Origin: Bordetella parapertussis
GTDB taxonomy: Bacteria; Pseudomonadota; Gammaproteobacteria; Burkholderiales; Burkholderiaceae_C
DNA: 5,148 nucleotides
Assembly (NCBI GenBank): GCA_945900685.1
Contig: CAMDJS010000132.1
Location: 1 to 5,148 of the forward strand
Direction of reading: 5' to 3'
The position numbers were made by a program, and so were the translations under genes. Within the stretch, counting starts at the first letter, position 1; every line of letters starts with the position of its first letter. Below are positions 1 to 5,148 of the stretch, piece by piece. Below the pieces are notes generated by a model. That model was not told where the DNA came from. It saw only the letters and a program-made list of their open reading frames with translations, and did not search any database.

Positions 1-641
1 GCGCCCACCAGCGCGGGAACCAGGGATAAGCCGCCTGCGAGGTCGCGGTTGTCAAATGAAAAGCGCTCGAAGGCATGAATGCCGTCTTGCCCGATGGTGG
101 CAACGAACAAGCCTGCGAAGCCGCAGATCCAGCCTTTGAGGGCATCGCCACCGGTCAATGTGGCCGAGATGATGACGCCAAATACCGCAAGCCAGAAAAA
201 TTCATAAGCTCCGAATTTGAGCGCAACGTCACCCAGCAAGGGCGTGAACAGAGCCAAAAAGAACATTCCAATCAAGGTGCCAAGTACCGAGCCGGTGGTG
301 GCAATGCCCATGGCACGGCCCGCATGCCCTTGGCGCGCAAGGGCGTAGCCGTCAAGGCAACTGGCGGCCGAAGCCGGAGTGCCTGGGATGTTGAGCAAGA
401 TGGCACTGCGGCTACCTCCGTAAATAGCCCCCACGTAGGTGCAAATCAGGATCAGCAAAGCCTGGTTCGAAGGCAATTTGATGGTCAGTGTGGTCATGAG
501 CGCCACACCCATGGTGGCGGTCAGGCCAGGCAGTGCGCCAATGATCACACCGACCAGCGACGAGGCTAGCGCCATGAACACCGATTCGAGCGTCATGAAC
601 GACGCAAGTGAGTGACCGAATGCAAAAAGGCCATCAAACAT
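1..641 (-). CDS. tctA: Tripartite tricarboxylate transporter large membrane subunit, TctA family (partial, N-terminal 213 residues)
   Basis: The reading frame is open from an ATG at 641 to the window edge; the remaining C-terminal part lies outside. TctA is the large multi-pass inner-membrane subunit of TTT secondary carriers, which take up carboxylates handed over by a periplasmic receptor, driven by an ion gradient. Family hallmarks are visible: a glycine-rich GALPGLTATMG segment (residues 36-45), the signature YVGAIYGGSRSAILLNIPGTP (residues 69-89, given here as two halves: YVGAIYGGSRSA then ILLNIPGTP), and a CLDGYALARQG stretch (95-105), a variant of the usual DGYPMA-type motif. Hydrophobic segments fall near 20-40, 60-85, 112-135, 148-162 and 170-185. 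The ATG shares one base with the TctB stop (TGATG), which argues for translational coupling. No strong Shine-Dalgarno is present, which fits that. Family assignment is secure; the substrate is not known. Confidence 0.95.
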   Translation of the reverse strand, partial: MFDGLFAFGHSLASFMTLESVFMALASSLVGVIIGALPGLTATMGVALMTTLTIKLPSNQALLILICTYVGAIYGGSRSAILLNIPGTPASAASCLDGYALARQGHAGRAMGIATTGSVLGTLIGMFFLALFTPLLGDVALKFGAYEFFWLAVFGVIISATLTGGDALKGWICGFAGLFVATIGQDGIHAFERFSFDNRDLAGGLSLVPALVG

Positions 642-1171
642 CACGGCAACCTGACTAAAAAAATGTACTCAAAAGAAAGGGCAACCAGCACGCTCCAACA
701 ACTCCCGTAGATGGCTGCGCGCACCCACTGGGCGGCGGCCGATCGGCCCATCTCGTCTTGCCTTTGACGGTCCAGCATTCCGATGAACACGGTGATGAAC
801 AAGAAGGTGCCCATCATGAAAGGCAGACCCGTGCCCACCAGCACCAGCGCATAAAACAGCGACCAGCCAAACACCAGCGCCATGTGTCGCAACAAAATTG
901 GATCATGGCCTGTGGCCGATGCCATGGGTGCTTGCCAACCGCCTTGAGCCCACGCACGAATGAAGAGCACCACGCCTAAAACACTCATGGCGCAACCCAG
1001 CAAAAAGGGCACGAGGCCGGGGATTTCATAGGGGTTGATGTTGAGCTTTTCAAGTCGATCCATCCGCCATGAGCCAATGGTCACTGCCAAGCCAAATGCA
1101 ACCCAAAGTACCGCCGCGATCAAATCCTCACGCGGTGAGACCACTTCGTCGTCTTCTAGTTCAATGCTCAT
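641..1171 (-). CDS. tctB: Tripartite tricarboxylate transporter small membrane subunit, TctB family
   Basis: This 176-residue membrane protein lies between the receptor and TctA genes, the expected place for TctB, the small subunit that pairs with TctA in the inner membrane. Hydrophobic stretches fall near residues 17-34, 51-72, 94-112, 115-133 and 150-173. The PGLVPFLLG segment (51-59) resembles the proline/glycine motif before the second helix in TctB proteins. An acidic N-terminal tail (ELEDDE) precedes helix 1, and a charged loop (DRQRQDEMGR, 134-143) sits between the last two helices. It is slightly longer than the commonest TctB proteins (about 150 residues). The start at 1171 is the first ATG in frame; its Shine-Dalgarno is poor (AAAGA at best), and a perfect stem-loop lies only 15 nt upstream. 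TctB sequences are weakly conserved, so the call relies on topology plus position. Confidence 0.88.
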   Translation of the reverse strand: MSIELEDDEVVSPREDLIAAVLWVAFGLAVTIGSWRMDRLEKLNINPYEIPGLVPFLLGCAMSVLGVVLFIRAWAQGGWQAPMASATGHDPILLRHMALVFGWSLFYALVLVGTGLPFMMGTFLFITVFIGMLDRQRQDEMGRSAAAQWVRAAIYGSCWSVLVALSFEYIFLVRLP

Positions 1172-1186
1172 GGCGTGTCTTTGATA

Positions 1187-1214
1187 ATAGGGGCAGCCTA
1201 ATACCTGCCCCTAT
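1187..1214 (-). promoter_or_regulatory. Intercistronic stem-loop between receptor and TctB genes
   Basis: A perfect 10-bp inverted repeat, ATAGGGGCAG (1187-1196) and CTGCCCCTAT (1205-1214), is separated by an 8-nt loop. In the transcript it begins 9 nt after the receptor stop codon and ends 15 nt before the TctB ATG. It is followed by UAUCAAAG rather than a run of U, so it is not a classical intrinsic terminator. In binding-protein operons such hairpins often protect the 3' end of the upstream message, or partly stop transcription, so that receptor is made in excess over membrane subunits. That role is inferred here; the repeat itself is plain in the sequence. Confidence 0.7.
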
Positions 1215-1223
1215 GTGATGCTG

Positions 1224-2231
1224 TCAGGGCTTAGGAATACCGACGGTGTCAGGTGACAATTTGGTTTTGCCACCCGTGTGCAACAACCAGGCGTTTGCCT
1301 GTACGGCAGGGAAGGCCGCCGCTTGTGCAGCCTCACCACTTGCAGGGCCAAAGAAGGCGCCTCGGTTGACTGCGTATTTCTTCATGGCTTCGTTGTTGAC
1401 GATCTGAGTTGCCCAGATGCGCTCGACAGTGGCAACCACTTCAGCGGGTACACCTTTTGGAATAAAAATTCCAAAGTAGTTGGCAGGCGCCTTGAAGTTC
1501 GTCAAGGTCTTTGATATGGGCTCAATCACGCCATAGCCTTCAATTTCGAGAGCCTTGTCGGACACAGTTGCCAGAGGGCGCAACCGTTTGCCGCGAATCA
1601 TTTCTGCTTGCTCGACGGCCAGTTGCGTTGTGGCATCGGTCTCGCCGGAGACGGTGGAGATGACGGCTGGGTTGCCGCCGTCATAGGTCACATGGCGGTA
1701 CTTGCTGCCGGTCACGGCCACAATGGCTTCCATCGCATTGTGACCACCCGAGGTCACGCCAGCCGTGGCTACCTTGATGTCAGATTTGGTTTTCATGGCA
1801 TCCAGAAATTGCCCTATGTTTTGATATGGCGTGGACGGGTTGACGCTGACCACGGCTATGTTGGCCACATGCAAAAACAGGTGCCAGTCTTTGATGCCCG
1901 CATTCAACATTCCCAAGGACTGGTAAGTGCCCAAGTCTTGAGCTGCACCTGCGGTCCAGGTATAGCCGTCTCGCGGGGCATCCCAGGCGTTCTTGCTACC
2001 AATCGAACCAGAGGCACCGGGCTGGTTAACCACCACGATTTTTTGGCCTAAGGTTTTTTCAATTTCGGCCGCTGCGATGCGCGTGATCTGGTCGGTGGAG
2101 CCGCCCGCGGCCCAGGGAACAATCAGGTTAATGGGCTTGGTGGGTTTCCAGGTGGCTTGCGCCATGGCGCTGGCGCTAGCACCCAAGGCGAGTCCTAGAG
2201 CGATGGTTTGAATCAATGTCCGCTTTTTCAT
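1224..2231 (-). CDS. tctC: TctC/Bug-family periplasmic solute-binding receptor
   Basis: This is a 335-residue secreted receptor of the tripartite tricarboxylate transporter. It captures a carboxylated solute in the periplasm and delivers it to TctAB. The N-terminus is a Sec signal peptide: MKKR, a hydrophobic core (about residues 8-20), then a likely cleavage after an Ala-X-Ala motif (AMA or AQA, residues 22-26). The mature start shows the Bug signature PINLIVPWAAGGSTDQ (33-48), followed by VVVNQPGASGSIG (66-78) and a second-lobe element YDGGNPAVISTVSGETD (183-199). An in-frame ATG exists 27 nt upstream (2258), but 2231 is chosen because GAGGAG lies 7 nt before it and the signal peptide then starts with MKKR. 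Length is normal for the family (about 320-330). Placement beside tctB and tctA shows it is the cognate receptor rather than an orphan Bug protein. Ligand specificity cannot be read from sequence. Confidence 0.95.
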   Translation of the reverse strand: MKKRTLIQTIALGLALGASASAMAQATWKPTKPINLIVPWAAGGSTDQITRIAAAEIEKTLGQKIVVVNQPGASGSIGSKNAWDAPRDGYTWTAGAAQDLGTYQSLGMLNAGIKDWHLFLHVANIAVVSVNPSTPYQNIGQFLDAMKTKSDIKVATAGVTSGGHNAMEAIVAVTGSKYRHVTYDGGNPAVISTVSGETDATTQLAVEQAEMIRGKRLRPLATVSDKALEIEGYGVIEPISKTLTNFKAPANYFGIFIPKGVPAEVVATVERIWATQIVNNEAMKKYAVNRGAFFGPASGEAAQAAAFPAVQANAWLLHTGGKTKLSPDTVGIPKP

Positions 2232-2238
2232 TGTCTGT

Positions 2239-2244
2239 CTCCTC
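2239..2244 (-). promoter_or_regulatory. Ribosome binding site of the receptor gene
   Basis: GAGGAG on the minus strand, 7 nt upstream of the ATG at 2231. It is the strongest Shine-Dalgarno in the window and decides the start of the receptor in favour of 2231 over the upstream ATG at 2258. It agrees with high receptor synthesis relative to TctB and TctA, which have poor sites. Confidence 0.8.
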
Positions 2245-2263
2245 ATTTCATGGTTCAAAGGTT

Positions 2264-2289
2264 AAAAAAACATGCTGTCTTACAACAGC
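2264..2289 (-). terminator. Possible weak attenuator between lyase and receptor genes
   Basis: On the minus strand, GCTGT (2289-2285) and ACAGC (2278-2274) form a short 5-bp stem with a 6-nt loop, followed after three bases by seven T residues (2270-2264). It begins 12 nt after the lyase stop codon. The layout is that of an intrinsic terminator, but the stem is short and would be weak, so partial attenuation or chance is as likely as true termination. The rest of the 70-nt gap shows no convincing promoter. Confidence 0.3.
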
Positions 2290-2301
2290 TTCGCAAAAAC
2301 G

Positions 2302-3384
2302 TTAGCCATCAAGCCATCGGGCCAAGTGATGTGTTACAAAATTATCATCGATCAAGTCCGGATACGCTTGGCTGACTCGGGTAAGTTCTTCGGCTTGTCC
2401 CGCACTGAGGGCCTCGTGGGGGTCGAGGCACCAGATGCCTTCGAGCAAGCCCTGTCGGCGCAGGACTTCATGGCACCCAGCAATGCACCCGGCAAATTCA
2501 TGGGCTACATCGAACAAGGCGCTGTTGCAATCGGTGACTTTCGAATCTAGGGCAAGTAGCTCCGCCGAAATCTGCTCGCGAGCAGATTCTTGTTGGCAAC
2601 GCTGTAGCAGTGCGACCGCATTCTGTGTCCAAACGCTCCAATGACCCAGCAAGCCCCCCCGGATGCGTACTTGCACTGTTTCGTCGCCGCGCTTGACGTG
2701 AAAAGGTGTCACCAGGTCTAGCACGATGTGGTCATCGTTACCGGTGTACAGCGTGATTCGGTTTTCGGCTTGGGCTGCGACAACACCATGAATTACATCA
2801 AGGGTGCGATAACGGTTGAATGGCGCCATTTTGATGGCCACAACTTGTTCAATGCGTGCAAAGGCTTCCCAGAATGCGGCCGACAGGACCACGCCACCCA
2901 CTGCGGGCTGAAGGTAAAAGCCTACCAGCGGTATGACCTGAGCCACAGCGCGACAATGCAACAGTATGTCGGTTTCGCTTGCACCGCGCAGCGCCGCCAG
3001 ACTGAGCAGACCTGTGTGGTAGCCCATGGCTTTGGCCGTGGCCGCTTCGGCGCATGCTTGCGAGGTGGGGCCGGCCACGCCTGCAATCATGACCAGCGGA
3101 CGCTGACCTCCTAAAGGAATCCAGTCTTGAGCGGTTTGCATGGCCATTTCAAGTACCGGGGCATACATGCCGTTTTCGCGGATGGCAAATTGGGTGGTGT
3201 GTACACCTACTGCCAGACCGCCGGCGCCGGCATCGAGGTAGTAGCGGCTGAGCGCCCTTTGTCTGCGAGGATCGATTTGGCGCTGTGCATTGAGTGCCAG
3301 CGGATGCGCAGGAATCACCGCACCTTTTCGCAAAACCTTCGATACAGGCTCAGGCAACAAGCCGGACAAATCAGTAGTGGCCAT
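2302..3384 (-). CDS. Dihydrodipicolinate synthase (DapA/NAL)-family lyase, divergent
   Basis: This 360-residue protein belongs to the Schiff-base TIM-barrel superfamily that includes dihydrodipicolinate synthase, N-acetylneuraminate lyase and several 2-keto-3-deoxy sugar acid aldolases and dehydratases. The likely Schiff-base lysine is K185 in VVAIKMAP, and the tyrosine of the family's YNxP-type motif is Y157 in GFYLQP. The usual GTTGE loop is replaced by GVHTTQFAIRE (residues 60-70): the threonine pair is kept but its surroundings differ. It is also about 60 residues longer than typical DapA (about 300), mostly in an alpha-helical C-terminus. The start at 3384 is preferred over the longer frame from 3498: GAGG lies 6 nt upstream, and the extra 38 residues are proline/tryptophan-rich read-through of the neighbouring gene's opposite codon phase. 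It overlaps the SDR gene by 14 nt. It is probably not the lysine-biosynthesis enzyme; a catabolic keto-acid lyase is more likely. The substrate is unknown. Confidence 0.85.
   Translation of the reverse strand: MATTDLSGLLPEPVSKVLRKGAVIPAHPLALNAQRQIDPRRQRALSRYYLDAGAGGLAVGVHTTQFAIRENGMYAPVLEMAMQTAQDWIPLGGQRPLVMIAGVAGPTSQACAEAATAKAMGYHTGLLSLAALRGASETDILLHCRAVAQVIPLVGFYLQPAVGGVVLSAAFWEAFARIEQVVAIKMAPFNRYRTLDVIHGVVAAQAENRITLYTGNDDHIVLDLVTPFHVKRGDETVQVRIRGGLLGHWSVWTQNAVALLQRCQQESAREQISAELLALDSKVTDCNSALFDVAHEFAGCIAGCHEVLRRQGLLEGIWCLDPHEALSAGQAEELTRVSQAYPDLIDDNFVTHHLARWLDG
2569..2588. repeat. Perfect 20-bp palindrome inside the lyase gene
   Basis: AATCTGCTCG followed directly by CGAGCAGATT forms an uninterrupted palindrome with no mismatch. 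It lies in the coding sequence for residues about 266-273 of the DapA-family lyase (ESAREQIS), some 340 nt upstream of the receptor ATG. As DNA it has the size and symmetry of an operator for a dimeric regulator such as a TetR protein. As RNA it could fold to an 8-bp stem with a CGCG loop. The symmetry is certain; any function is inferred. Confidence 0.5.
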
Positions 3385-4390
3385 CGCGAACCTCGAAGTG
3401 GGTGGGCTTGTCCAAGGATTTGTGACCTTGCATAACCCAGGCGGCTGTCCAGTCCAAAAGGGTGTCCAGTGCCACCGAGGGCGGGCCCCATAAGGCATTT
3501 GCCTTGTGGCAATCGACCAGCCATGCGGAGGGGGCTTCTGTGTCGGTCAAATGCACAGTTTTACCCATGCGGGCCGCTAGGCGTATGGCGACATCGCGTA
3601 TCGAGATGGGAGGGCCGCTGAGGTTGATGGCCGAGGTTGGCGTGGTGCAAGCGCTCAGGGCCCGCAAGGCCAGGTCGTTGGCATCGCCTTGCCAGATGAT
3701 GTTGGCATAGCCCATGGCCACCGACAGTGGCAGTCCCTGCCAAATGGTGCGCGCCACATCGTGCAGCACACCGTAGCGCATATCGATGGCGTAAGACAGC
3801 CGTAGCAGGCATCCAGAGGTTTGGTGCTCGTGCGAAAAGTGTTCGAACATGCGTTCACGAGCCACACATGAATTGGCGTATTCGCCAGGCGGCGTAGGGG
3901 CCAGGCTTTCGGGAGCGCCTGGACCATACACATCTACAAATGGGTAAACGCAGGCGGTGGAAAACGCCACAATGCGAGAGTTTTTGTAGCGTTGAGCGAT
4001 CAATGCGGGCACATGGGCGTTCATGGCCCAGGTCAGCCATTCGCTGCCTTGAGAGCCAAATTTTCGGCCCGCCATAAACACCACATTGGGAGCATCGGGC
4101 AAGGCAGTCAGGGCCTGGGCAGACAACAAGTCGGCCTGAATGCATTCAATGCCCTGCAAGCTTAGGCTGTTTATCAGTTTGGGGTTTGAAAAACGTGCCA
4201 CCCCGATCACGCGTTTGTGGGGCGCCGCCCGCTTAGCCATGCGCGCCAAAGTGGGCCCCATTTTCCCCGCCACACCCAGAATGATAATGTCCCCCTCAAG
4301 CTGAGCCAAGCTGTTAATCAGCATGAGCGAGGGGGAGCTCATGACGTCTTCCAGGTGTTCTTCGCTTGTGAATTCAATGGGCAGTTTCAT
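3371..4390 (-). CDS. NAD-dependent epimerase/dehydratase-like protein (extended SDR) with altered catalytic motif
   Basis: This 339-residue protein has the layout of extended short-chain dehydrogenases, which use NAD(P) to oxidise, epimerise or dehydrate sugar-type substrates in the cytoplasm. The nucleotide-binding loop is GVAGKMG (residues 39-45) after a beta strand (IIIL). A second-strand region (VIGVARFS, 61-68) and an AD pair (86-87, in QADLL) follow in the expected order, then the serine region VAFSTACVYP (141-150). The active-site tyrosine is Y171, but the motif reads YANSC, so the catalytic lysine of YxxxK is a cysteine (C175). The glycine motif starts unusually late, after about 35 extra N-terminal residues. 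The start at 4390 overlaps the TetR stop in an ATGA arrangement. The 3' end overlaps the lyase gene by 14 nt. It may be a subfamily with changed chemistry or a cofactor-binding protein; family membership is firm, reaction unknown. Confidence 0.85.
   Translation of the reverse strand: MKLPIEFTSEEHLEDVMSSPSLMLINSLAQLEGDIIILGVAGKMGPTLARMAKRAAPHKRVIGVARFSNPKLINSLSLQGIECIQADLLSAQALTALPDAPNVVFMAGRKFGSQGSEWLTWAMNAHVPALIAQRYKNSRIVAFSTACVYPFVDVYGPGAPESLAPTPPGEYANSCVARERMFEHFSHEHQTSGCLLRLSYAIDMRYGVLHDVARTIWQGLPLSVAMGYANIIWQGDANDLALRALSACTTPTSAINLSGPPISIRDVAIRLAARMGKTVHLTDTEAPSAWLVDCHKANALWGPPSVALDTLLDWTAAWVMQGHKSLDKPTHFEVRDGHY
3391..3394 (-). promoter_or_regulatory. Ribosome binding site deciding the lyase start
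   Basis: GAGG on the minus strand, 6 nt upstream of the ATG at 3384 and inside the end of the SDR gene. It supports a 360-residue lyase over a 398-residue form. Confidence 0.6.
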
Positions 4391-5031
4391 GCTTCGTGTT
4401 CCAAGTATGAAAGCACCATTTCAACCATGTGGTTCTTGCGTTTGGTTTTGGCGGGAGTGCTAAGCAGATTGCGTCCGAAAATGGCCGACAAGGTGTGCTG
4501 GTTAGACAGGTAAAAGTAGGACAGTCCTGCGATAGAGATGTACAACTGCACCGGATCGACCCCATGCTTGAACACGCCTGCTTTGACGCCATTGTCCAGA
4601 ATGTTGCCGATCATGTGGATGAACGGATTGCGCATTTTTTTGACCGAGGGCGATGCCTGAATATGTCTGGCCTGGTGCAAGTTGGCACTGTTGAGCAGGT
4701 TCATGAACTCGGGGTGATCGATGTAGTAATTCCAAGTTAGCGTTACCAGTTTGCGTATGGCTTCACGAGGCTCTTCGTTTTCCAAACGCATCGCCTGCTC
4801 GGAGGCGCGCTTGTGGGAATAGTTAGCTTCCAGCACGGCGCCAAACAGGTCGTCCTTGTTGCCAAAGTAGTGGTACAGCATTCGCTTATTGATGCCCGCT
4901 TGCTGTGAGATGCGGTCCACCCTTGCGCCGCCCAAGCCGTGCGCAGCAAACTCCAAACGGGCCGCGTGCAAGATGCGCTCGCGACTTTCCTCGGGGTTGC
5001 GTGTGATGGTCTTGGTAAGTTGGGCGGGCAT
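4387..5031 (-). CDS. TetR/AcrR-family transcriptional regulator
   Basis: This 214-residue protein has an N-terminal TetR DNA-binding domain: RERILHAARLEFAAHG (residues 17-32) forms helix 1, and VDRISQQAGINKRMLYHYF (38-56) carries the helix-turn-helix, followed by the typical GNKDDLF (57-63). The remaining about 140 residues are the helical ligand-binding and dimerisation domain, with WNYYIDHPEF (100-109) and NLHQARHIQAS (117-127) recalling the C-terminal domain of RutR-like and similar TetR proteins. It is cytoplasmic and most often a repressor released by a small ligand. It is transcribed in the same direction as the enzyme and transporter genes, and its stop overlaps the SDR start (ATGA), so it would be co-expressed with them and probably regulates its own operon. 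The start at 5031 is the first ATG; no good Shine-Dalgarno precedes it, and the upstream gene ends 14 nt before, so re-initiation is plausible. The ligand is unknown. Confidence 0.93.
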   Translation of the reverse strand: MPAQLTKTITRNPEESRERILHAARLEFAAHGLGGARVDRISQQAGINKRMLYHYFGNKDDLFGAVLEANYSHKRASEQAMRLENEEPREAIRKLVTLTWNYYIDHPEFMNLLNSANLHQARHIQASPSVKKMRNPFIHMIGNILDNGVKAGVFKHGVDPVQLYISIAGLSYFYLSNQHTLSAIFGRNLLSTPAKTKRKNHMVEMVLSYLEHEA

Positions 5032-5045
5032 GGCGGTAGAGGCAA

Positions 5046-5148
5046 TCAGGACAGCTTGGCAGCTTTTTTAATTTGGGTGAGCACGGCCATTTGCGGAGAT
5101 TTTTTGTAATGCACATCTAGCGGGTAGCAGCCCGAAACCAAACCATTG
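5046..5148 (-). CDS. C-terminal end of an unidentified gene (partial)
   Basis: One minus-strand frame is open from the right edge to a TGA at 5048-5046 and gives 33 residues, beginning NGLVSGCYPLDVHY and ending QIKKAAKLS. The composition is protein-like, with a lysine/alanine-rich amphipathic end as seen at many C-termini. The other two minus frames end in stops early or look unlike protein. It stops 14 nt before the TetR start in the same direction, consistent with the same operon. The fragment is too short for me to name a family; it may be another enzyme of the pathway. Confidence 0.5.
   Translation of the reverse strand, partial: NGLVSGCYPLDVHYKKSPQMAVLTQIKKAAKLS

Noticed and set aside
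75..569. Long plus-strand open frame of 164 codons
   Set aside because: It lies opposite the TctA gene, is rich in Gln, Gly, Arg, Asp and His without hydrophobic segments, and resembles no family; the minus strand carries clear TctA motifs.
1608..2051. Plus-strand open frame of 147 codons
   Set aside because: Antisense to the receptor gene, with no recognisable motif; explained by codon bias of the real gene.
2232..2258. Nine-residue extension of the receptor from the ATG at 2258
   Set aside because: It would place charged residues before the MKKR signal peptide and would put the strong GAGGAG site inside the coding sequence.
2232..2301. Sigma-70 promoter for the receptor gene
   Set aside because: TTGTAA and TTGCGA could be read as -35 boxes on the minus strand, but neither has a credible -10 box at 16-18 nt.
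2728..3114. Plus-strand open frame of 128 codons with several cysteines and histidines
   Set aside because: Antisense to the lyase gene; the Cys/His spacing does not make a metal-binding motif I recognise.
3385..3498. N-terminal 38-residue extension of the lyase
   Set aside because: It lies wholly within the SDR gene in another frame, is not family-like, and a GAGG site supports the start at 3384.
4429..4740. Plus-strand open frame of 103 codons
   Set aside because: Antisense to the TetR gene and without motif or ribosome binding site.
4886..5116. Minus-strand open frame starting at 5116 that overlaps the TetR start
   Set aside because: It runs out of phase into the regulator's helix-turn-helix region, and its product is rich in Cys, Pro, Arg and His; the neighbouring frame ending at 5046 is the more protein-like.

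Overview
The window reads as one co-directional, minus-strand gene cluster from a proteobacterium, most likely a betaproteobacterium of the Burkholderiales (a Comamonadaceae-like genome). The inference rests on a Bug/TctC-type solute receptor with its TctB and TctA membrane partners, moderately high GC, and a TetR regulator of the type common in that group. The assignment is by family resemblance only.

Layout in the direction of transcription (right to left): the last 33 codons of an unidentified gene (5148-5046); a TetR/AcrR-family regulator (5031-4387); an extended-SDR, NAD-dependent epimerase/dehydratase-like protein (4390-3371); a divergent dihydrodipicolinate synthase (DapA/NAL)-family TIM-barrel lyase (3384-2302); a secreted TctC/Bug solute-binding receptor (2231-1224); a TctB-like small membrane subunit (1171-641); and the N-terminal 213 residues of a TctA large membrane subunit that runs off the left edge (641-1). 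The genes are tightly packed: 14 nt between the first two, a 4-nt ATGA overlap, a 14-nt overlap, then gaps of 70 and 52 nt, then a 1-nt TGATG overlap. This suggests a single operon with translational coupling. The two real gaps flank the receptor gene, and each holds a possible RNA hairpin.

Functionally, the cluster looks like a self-contained uptake-and-breakdown module. The tripartite tricarboxylate transporter (TTT) would bring in a carboxylated substrate. The SDR protein and the Schiff-base lyase would then act on it or on a product derived from it, under control of the TetR protein. The substrate cannot be read from the sequence. An aldonic, uronic or keto-deoxy sugar acid, or another oxo-acid, fits the families present.

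The most notable points are an SDR protein with cysteine where the catalytic lysine of YxxxK should be, a DapA-family enzyme with an unusual active-site loop, a perfect 20-bp palindrome inside the lyase gene, and a perfect 10-bp stem-loop just after the receptor stop codon. I found no rRNA, tRNA, CRISPR array, insertion sequence or confident promoter.
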